17,292 nucleotides of DNA. Source: Lachnospiraceae bacterium. Lineage in GTDB: Bacteria > Bacillota > Clostridia > Lachnospirales > Lachnospiraceae. The stretch spans positions 1-17,292 of the forward strand of contig JAAUZW010000009.1 in the NCBI GenBank assembly GCA_014804385.1, read 5' to 3'. Below, one piece after another: positions 12,719 to 17,292 of this stretch. Numbering within the stretch: the stretch's first letter is position 1; the number at the start of each line of letters is the position of its first letter. The position numbers and the translations under genes were made by a program. The notes under the pieces are model-generated. The model was not told the DNA's origin and did not search any database. It saw only the letters and a list, made by a program, of their open reading frames with translations.

Positions 12719-14059
12719 TCAGAGATTTTTTTCAACCTTTTCTCCATTCAAAACCTTCCGACAAAAGATCCACGACATGACCGCCGCGATGCTCCAGCCC
12801 ACAGGCCAGGAAAGCCAGATCCCTGTCTCCTGCAGCAGGCCGGAAAACAGAAATGCCAGAAGCACCCGCAGGATCAGATCCGTAAAGGTAGATGCCATGA
12901 ACTGCCGCATCCGCTCCGCTCCCCGCAGCACACCGTCCGCCACCAGCTTCACCGCCGCCACGAAGTAGAAAGGCGACACGATCCGCAGGAAGTTAACGCC
13001 CGTCTGCAAAGCCCCGCTCCCTGTATCCTCCAGGAAAAACTGCATCATCAGCCGTCCCAGGAAAAAGTAGGCTGCAAAAAACGGCGCCGCCACCAAAAAG
13101 GCCATCTTAAGCCCTGCTTTAAAGCCACCCCGGAGCCTTTCAAAATGTCCCGCTCCCAGGTTCTGCGCCGTGAAGCCGGACACGCCGTTACCCAGGGTAG
13201 TAAAACCTGTAATGACAAAGGTATTCAGCCTGACTGCCGCGGAATATCCGGCAATCACCCCGGAACCATAGGAATTGACCAGCCCCTGAATAAAGATATT
13301 GCCCACAGAGACGAAACTCTGCTGCAAGATGCTGGGCACTGCGATCAGGCTTATTTTTTTCAGGAGCGAGAGGGAAAAGAGCGGGGCACGCTCCGTACAC
13401 TTTAACTCTCTCAGCCTCTTCCGGAAGCTCAAAAGCGCCAGCACACAGGCAATCCCCTGGGCAATAAAGGTGGCCCATGCCACACCGGCCACGCCCCATG
13501 AAAATACCGCCACAAACAAAAGATCCAACCCGATATTCCCCAGCGAGGAACCGATCAAAAAATAGAGCGGCGTCTTGGAATCTCCCAGAGAATTGAACAT
13601 CCCTGTAGTCACATTATATAGAAAAAGAAAGACAAAGCCACCTATGTATATCCTCAGATAAAGGGCTCCGTCCGCAAAAATGTTTTCCGGCGTCTGTATC
13701 ATATGCATCATAACAGGTGTTGTTAAAAGGCCAGCCATGGTCAGAACCATCGCCAGAACCGCTCCCGTAAACAGAATGGTTGTCACCGCCGTCCGCACTT
13801 TTGCATACGCCTTCGCGCCGAAGAGCTGGGATAAGACCACCGAGCAGCCGATATTACTTCCCACCGCTACCGCCATGAAGATCATGGTGATCGGATAGGA
13901 AGCACCCACCGCCGCTAACGCGTCCTCCCCTGCAAACCTTCCTGCAATCATGCTGTCCGCCATATTATAAAACTGCTGAAACACCACGCTGATAAACATG
14001 GGCAATGTGTACCCGATCAGCGTTTTTTGCGGTTCTCCCTCCGTCAGGTCCTGAATCAT
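12719..14059 (-). CDS. MATE-family efflux transporter
   Basis: A 446-residue integral membrane protein with the twelve-helix, two-bundle layout of MATE exporters, which use sodium or proton gradients to expel drugs or metabolites. Family signatures are LPMFISVVFQQFYNMADSMI (19-38) near the N-terminus, FNSLGDSKTPLYFLIGSSLGN at about 150-170, and the second-half counterpart AVPSILQQSFVSVGNIFIQG. It falls in the DinF-like branch common in Clostridia. Its ATG overlaps the coaBC stop by four bases (ATGA), so translation is probably coupled, with GGGGG 7 bases upstream as a possible binding site. Why an exporter sits between CoA and isoprenoid genes is not clear, and its substrate cannot be predicted from sequence. 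Confidence 0.93.
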   Translation of the reverse strand: MIQDLTEGEPQKTLIGYTLPMFISVVFQQFYNMADSMIAGRFAGEDALAAVGASYPITMIFMAVAVGSNIGCSVVLSQLFGAKAYAKVRTAVTTILFTGAVLAMVLTMAGLLTTPVMMHMIQTPENIFADGALYLRIYIGGFVFLFLYNVTTGMFNSLGDSKTPLYFLIGSSLGNIGLDLLFVAVFSWGVAGVAWATFIAQGIACVLALLSFRKRLRELKCTERAPLFSLSLLKKISLIAVPSILQQSFVSVGNIFIQGLVNSYGSGVIAGYSAAVRLNTFVITGFTTLGNGVSGFTAQNLGAGHFERLRGGFKAGLKMAFLVAAPFFAAYFFLGRLMMQFFLEDTGSGALQTGVNFLRIVSPFYFVAAVKLVADGVLRGAERMRQFMASTFTDLILRVLLAFLFSGLLQETGIWLSWPVGWSIAAVMSWIFCRKVLNGEKVEKNL

Positions 14060-15261
14060 AGTGACGCCCCCGTTTTCTGTGCCAGAATGTGATTGAGCAG
14101 TCGGTCCGCCACTTCCTCCTTGCTAAGCAGGGGCAGCTCCAGTGTTTCCTCCCTGGTGAGCAGCGTCACCACATTGGTATCCGTGCCAAAGCCGGCTCCC
14201 CCCTGTTTCAAACTATTGGCCACGATCATATCTATATTTTTCTTTATCAGCTTCTGTCGGGAGTTTTCTAACAGATGCTCCGTCTCCATGGAAAACCCGC
14301 ATAAAAAGAGCTCTGGCCGTCTGTGAGCACCAAGCCACGCCAGAATATCCTCTGTGCGCTCTAAGGCAATGGAAAGTTCTCCGTCCTTTTTCTTCATCTT
14401 CTCATCCGCCACCACCGCGGGCCTGTAATCTGCCACAGCTGCCGCCATGATAATCACATCCTGCTCATCCGCTGATGCTTTCACTGCTGCCGCCATATCC
14501 GCTGCAGACTCTACCGGCACCACTTCCACTCCGGCAGGATAAGACAGATTCGTTTTCCCCGACACAAGTGTCACTTTTGCGCCGCGGCGCACAGCCGCAG
14601 CGGCGATGGCATAACCCATCTTACCCGTGGAATGATTGCTGATATACCGCACCGGATCCAGCTTCTCTCTGGTCGGTCCGGCGGTGACAAGAATCCTCTT
14701 CCCGGTCAGATCCTTCGGGGTGAGCGCTCTGACGATCGCCTCCAGAAGCGCCTCCGGCTCCGGCATCTTGCCCTCTCCCGTATCGCCGCAGGCCAGATAA
14801 CCACTGGCAGGGGCGATCACTTCCATGCCGTAGCGCTCCAATATCCTCATATTATCCTGCACCACAGGATTCTGATACATTCTGGTATTCATGGCAGGAG
14901 CAATGATCTTCGGACAGGTACAGGCCAGCAGGGTGGTCGTCAGCATATCGTCCGCGATCCCGTGGGCCGCCTTGGCGATCACGTTCGCAGAGGCGGGCGC
15001 CACCAGCACCACATCCGTCTGCTTTGCCAGGGACACGTGCTCCACCTGAAACTCGAAATTGCGGTCAAAGGTATCCACGAGACATTTATTTCCGGTCAGC
15101 GATTCAAAAGTGATCGGGTTGATAAAATTCGTCGCATTGGGCGTCATGATCACCGTCACATCCGCCTGACTCTTTACCAGCATACTGGCCAGAGAAGCGA
15201 TCTTATAGGCGGCAATACTGCCTGTTACACCCAACACGATATGTTTCCCTTTTAATAACAT
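14056..15261 (-). CDS. coaBC: bifunctional phosphopantothenoylcysteine decarboxylase / phosphopantothenate-cysteine ligase
   Basis: Carries out two consecutive steps of coenzyme A synthesis: CoaB joins 4'-phosphopantothenate to cysteine using CTP, and CoaC decarboxylates the product with FMN. The CoaC half (about 1-180) has GVTGSIAAYK (11-20), active-site His75 in VEHVSLAK, PAMNTRMY (122-129) and the flexible-lid ACGDTGEGKMPEPE (157-170) with Cys158. The CoaB half (from about 186) begins KRILVTAGPTREKLDPVRYI, then NHSTGKMG (209-216), AAVADYRP and ANSLKQGGAGFGTDTN, with the conserved lysine. The 401 residues match the family. The start lies three bases after the coaX stop, and GTGGAG overlapping that stop serves as ribosome binding site. 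Cysteine supplied by the cysE route is one of its substrates. Confidence 0.97.
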   Translation of the reverse strand: MLLKGKHIVLGVTGSIAAYKIASLASMLVKSQADVTVIMTPNATNFINPITFESLTGNKCLVDTFDRNFEFQVEHVSLAKQTDVVLVAPASANVIAKAAHGIADDMLTTTLLACTCPKIIAPAMNTRMYQNPVVQDNMRILERYGMEVIAPASGYLACGDTGEGKMPEPEALLEAIVRALTPKDLTGKRILVTAGPTREKLDPVRYISNHSTGKMGYAIAAAAVRRGAKVTLVSGKTNLSYPAGVEVVPVESAADMAAAVKASADEQDVIIMAAAVADYRPAVVADEKMKKKDGELSIALERTEDILAWLGAHRRPELFLCGFSMETEHLLENSRQKLIKKNIDMIVANSLKQGGAGFGTDTNVVTLLTREETLELPLLSKEEVADRLLNHILAQKTGASL

Positions 15262-15264
15262 ACG

Positions 15265-16032
15265 TCACTCCACATTCTTATGATAGATCAGCCCCAGCCC
15301 TTTCAGGGTGAGCTCATTGTCACATACGATTTCTCTTTTACAATAAGGAACAATGCTCGCCGCCAGGCCGCCCGTAGCCACCACCGGCGCCTCATACCCC
15401 AGCTCCTCATAGATCCGCTCGATCATGCCATCCAGACAGGCGGCCTGTCCCATCACGATTCCGCTTTTCATACAGTCGATGGTATTCCTGCCGATCACCT
15501 TCCTGGGCGCTTCCAGACTGATGCGCGGCAGCTGGGAGGTGCGGTTTACCAGAGAATCCAGAGAGACCTTTACCCCCGGCAGGATCATGCCGCCCACATA
15601 ATTTTTCTTCTCATCCACCACGCTGATGGTAGTGGCTGTACCCATATCGATCATAATGATGGGTGCACCGTAGTAGTGCAGGCCTGCCACCGCGTTTACC
15701 ACCAAATCCGCTCCCAGCTGGGCCGGATTATCCATCAGAATATTTAATCCTGTTTTAAGGCCAGGTCCCACCACCATAGGCGGATGGTGAAAGAGCTTTT
15801 CCAGACTCGCCTTTATGATATTGTTCAGGGGCGGCACCACAGAAGAAATGATGCTGCCCTTGATATTTTCCAGACTGATATGATAGAGATCAAAAAGGGT
15901 TCGAAACTCCACCACATACTCCAGCTCCGTCTTTGCCAGATTCGTGGATACCCGCTCCACAAAACATACTTTCTCTCCGTCGATACAGCCGATGACGATG
16001 TTGGTATTCCCGATATCAATCGCTAAAATCAC
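15265..16032 (-). CDS. coaX: type III pantothenate kinase
   Basis: Phosphorylates pantothenate, the first step of CoA synthesis. The type III enzyme belongs to the ASKHA superfamily, needs a monovalent cation and is not inhibited by CoA. The 255 residues are typical. The phosphate-binding DIGNTN (6-11) opens the protein; QLGADLVVNA (105-114) contains Asp109, the probable catalytic base; IDMGTATTISVV (128-139) holds the Asp129 cation ligand; VGGMILPG and ATGGLA follow. The start codon is GTG, fixed by the invariant MxLxxDIGNTN N-terminus, and the ribosome binding site (AAAGGAAG) is about 10 bases upstream. It lies between the panT-like gene (35-bp gap) and coaBC (3-bp gap), which supports a pantothenate-to-CoA operon. 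Confidence 0.97.
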   Translation of the reverse strand: MILAIDIGNTNIVIGCIDGEKVCFVERVSTNLAKTELEYVVEFRTLFDLYHISLENIKGSIISSVVPPLNNIIKASLEKLFHHPPMVVGPGLKTGLNILMDNPAQLGADLVVNAVAGLHYYGAPIIMIDMGTATTISVVDEKKNYVGGMILPGVKVSLDSLVNRTSQLPRISLEAPRKVIGRNTIDCMKSGIVMGQAACLDGMIERIYEELGYEAPVVATGGLAASIVPYCKREIVCDNELTLKGLGLIYHKNVE

Positions 16033-16067
16033 AATTAGTACTCTTCCTTTCCGTTCTTAAATCATGT

Positions 16068-16925
16068 TTATACTTTGGCGATCGTTTTCTTTGTGCCGAC
16101 GGACTCCGCTTTCGCGTACAAAGGTTTCACACGGGTCAGCGCCAGTCCAACGCCCGTAACAATAACAGCTGCTACCACAGCCTCCACGACACCATTGAAG
16201 GCCACCACGCCCATGATGATATCCAGCACCGCATCACCTGCCACACCCATTGCCCGGGCATACGCGTCCCGATACAGAACATAGATACCGCTCATGACAA
16301 AGAGCGTATTGGTAAAAGCGCCCGCAAGTCCCGCATAGGACAGCGCAATATTGGCGGAAGCCTTCTTCATGCTCCCTGCGGTCAGCACCGCCATAAGCAG
16401 TGCACCCGCCACCAGTCCGATGACCGTGCATACAACTGCACTCAGAGCCTCCGGAAACAGACGCATCAAAAATGCCCTGACGGAGACAAGCAATATAACA
16501 GATGCTATTAAATTTACGGCAACCCTGCCCGCCTTGTTGTCCCCTTTCACGATCCTGCGGATCAGAAGATAGACAAAGTAGGGAACCACGCCCACCAAGA
16601 TGCGCGGCACAAAACAGATGTAAAGGCTTTTAAAAATGCCCGATACACCTGCCACGTCGTAGGCCAGGACCGGCGAAAACACGAACGCCGAGGCCGTAGC
16701 CGGTCTGATTGTGTTGTTGATAAAGCTGGTGAGTCCAAATACGAATCCTAAAAATGCACCTTTCTTCGGTCCGAGAAATAGCGCTCCAAGGATCACCGGG
16801 ATGTGAATGATCGTCGCATTGATGACTACAAGCGGGATGTATCCCAGCGGTGTGAATGCCATAATCACGATTATGGCGGTGAACAGTGCCGTAAGCACCA
16901 GTTCGTAGGTCTTTTCATTTTTCAT
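16068..16925 (-). CDS. panT: ECF transporter substrate-binding (S) component, probably for pantothenate
   Basis: A 285-residue hydrophobic protein. The N-terminal part matches ECF S-components of the PanT/FolT-like fold: TYELVLTALFTAIIVIMAF (first helix), NATIIHIPVILGALFLGPKK (36-55), then GAFLGFVFGLTSFINNT (56-72). S-components capture a vitamin outside and pass it to the shared EcfT-EcfAA' module, which is not in this window. Substrate is inferred from position: the next two genes are coaX and coaBC. It is longer than the roughly 170-200 residues common for S-components; residues about 130-185 add one or two further helices. AGGAGG lies eight bases before the ATG. It is the first gene of the operon, downstream of a promoter with a palindrome over the -10. 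The symbol is a contextual inference. Confidence 0.85.
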   Translation of the reverse strand: MKNEKTYELVLTALFTAIIVIMAFTPLGYIPLVVINATIIHIPVILGALFLGPKKGAFLGFVFGLTSFINNTIRPATASAFVFSPVLAYDVAGVSGIFKSLYICFVPRILVGVVPYFVYLLIRRIVKGDNKAGRVAVNLIASVILLVSVRAFLMRLFPEALSAVVCTVIGLVAGALLMAVLTAGSMKKASANIALSYAGLAGAFTNTLFVMSGIYVLYRDAYARAMGVAGDAVLDIIMGVVAFNGVVEAVVAAVIVTGVGLALTRVKPLYAKAESVGTKKTIAKV

Positions 16926-16968
16926 GGTACAATCCTCCTGTTATTATTCTCATACGAGATACAATACA

Positions 16969-17002
16969 GTGGTATCGTACCACATTGTTATTTTTTTGAC
17001 AA
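16969..17002 (-). promoter_or_regulatory. promoter and palindromic operator of the panT-coaX-coaBC-MATE-ispF operon
   Basis: TTGTCA (17002-16997) and TACGAT (16979-16974) are 17 bases apart, with TGG directly before the -10 (extended -10). The perfect palindrome GTGGTA-TCG-TACCAC (16969-16983) covers the -10 entirely, so a protein bound there would block transcription. I see no riboswitch-sized leader: only about 40 nt separate the predicted start from the ATG. Confidence 0.75.
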
Positions 17003-17012
17003 GGTTGTATCT

Positions 17013-17057
17013 AAAAAAGGACAACCCGTTCAGTTCACTTGCCTGATCCGGGCTGCC
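17013..17057 (-). terminator. intrinsic terminator after the rubrerythrin gene
   Basis: On the minus strand GGCAGCCCG pairs with CGGGTTGTCC (nine pairs with one bulge). The 20-nt loop contains a minor TCAG/CTGA stem. TTTTTT follows directly. It insulates the panT promoter from rubrerythrin transcripts. Confidence 0.8.
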
Positions 17058-17076
17058 TTTGAGAAAAACAATTCAA

Positions 17077-17292
17077 TCAGTAATTCTCGGGTTTTACCTG
17101 AAAATAGGACTGAGGATGCTTACACACAGGGCAAAGCTGGGGCGCTTTCTTGCCGATCACGATGTGGCCGCAGTTTAAGCACTGCCATACACAGTCGCCA
17201 TCCTTGGAAAAGACCACACCCTCCTCGATATTCTGGATCAGCTTCCGATACCGCTCCTCGTGCTCCTTCTCAATCTTCGCTACGCCCTCAAA
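17077..17292 (-). CDS. rbr: rubrerythrin, C-terminal part (5' end beyond the window)
   Basis: The last 71 codons of a gene entering from the right edge. The visible chain starts in the end of the ferritin-like diiron domain (FEGVAKIEKEHEERYRKLI, with the conserved EKEHEERY) and continues into the C-terminal rubredoxin-like domain. Its four iron-binding cysteines are in CLNCGH and CPVCKH, followed by PQSYFQVKPENY. Rubrerythrins reduce hydrogen peroxide in the cytoplasm of anaerobes with electrons that enter through the rubredoxin centre. The gene has its own terminator and is not part of the panT operon. Truncation is due to the window, not to damage. Confidence 0.95.
   Translation of the reverse strand, partial: FEGVAKIEKEHEERYRKLIQNIEEGVVFSKDGDCVWQCLNCGHIVIGKKAPQLCPVCKHPQSYFQVKPENY

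Noticed and set aside
16926..17012. Riboswitch upstream of the panT-like gene
   Set aside because: The leader from the predicted start to the ATG is about 40 nt and shows only the operator-like palindrome.

Overview
The window looks like chromosomal DNA from an anaerobic Gram-positive bacterium of the Clostridia, most likely a Lachnospiraceae-type gut organism; this placement is an inference. The signs are the sporulation sigma factor SigH, a rubrerythrin, tRNAs without an encoded CCA, GGAGG-type ribosome binding sites, PadR/HAAS/DUF4097 and PanT-CoaX-CoaBC gene sets, and moderate GC with clear local differences. Most genes lie on the minus strand. Only sigH and two tRNA genes are on the plus strand.

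Layout, left to right. (1) 1-3840, minus: cysE-cysS-mrnC-rlmB plus a truncated membrane-anchored, repeat-bearing protein, packed as one operon behind a TTGACA-N17-TATTCT promoter. It makes O-acetylserine, charges tRNA-Cys, matures 23S rRNA and methylates it. (2) 3867-8585, minus, AT-rich: a PadR repressor, a HAAS-domain membrane protein and a DUF4097 beta-repeat surface protein form an apparently autoregulated operon closed by a terminator at 6109-6151. Downstream is a separately promoted 711-residue protein joining a cytoplasmic SAM-methyltransferase-like domain to a membrane helix and a large predicted extracytoplasmic domain. (3) 8611-10823, minus: a cytoplasmic GH3 glycosidase with its own terminator. 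(4) 10850-12092, plus: tRNA-Thr(GGT), sigH, a 116-133 nt cloverleaf-like inverted-repeat element, and tRNA-Val(GAC). (5) 12120-17002, minus: panT-like, coaX, coaBC, a MATE transporter and ispF as one operon for pantothenate uptake and coenzyme A synthesis plus isoprenoid synthesis. Its promoter carries a 15-bp palindrome over the -10. (6) 17013-17292, minus: the C-terminal end of rubrerythrin and its terminator.

In Bacillus subtilis, ispF, (gltX), cysE, cysS, mrnC, rlmB, (rae1) and sigH form one cluster. Here the same genes lie within 12.7 kb but have been rearranged: sigH is flipped and the AT-rich block and GH3 gene separate it from cysE. The less ordinary items are the methyltransferase-membrane-ectodomain fusion, the cloverleaf element whose right edge supplies the -35 of the tRNA-Val promoter, the PadR operator array, the cysteine-rich tail on IspF, and the tandem 12-residue repeats at the left edge. 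No CRISPR array, transposase, phage gene or known defence system is visible.
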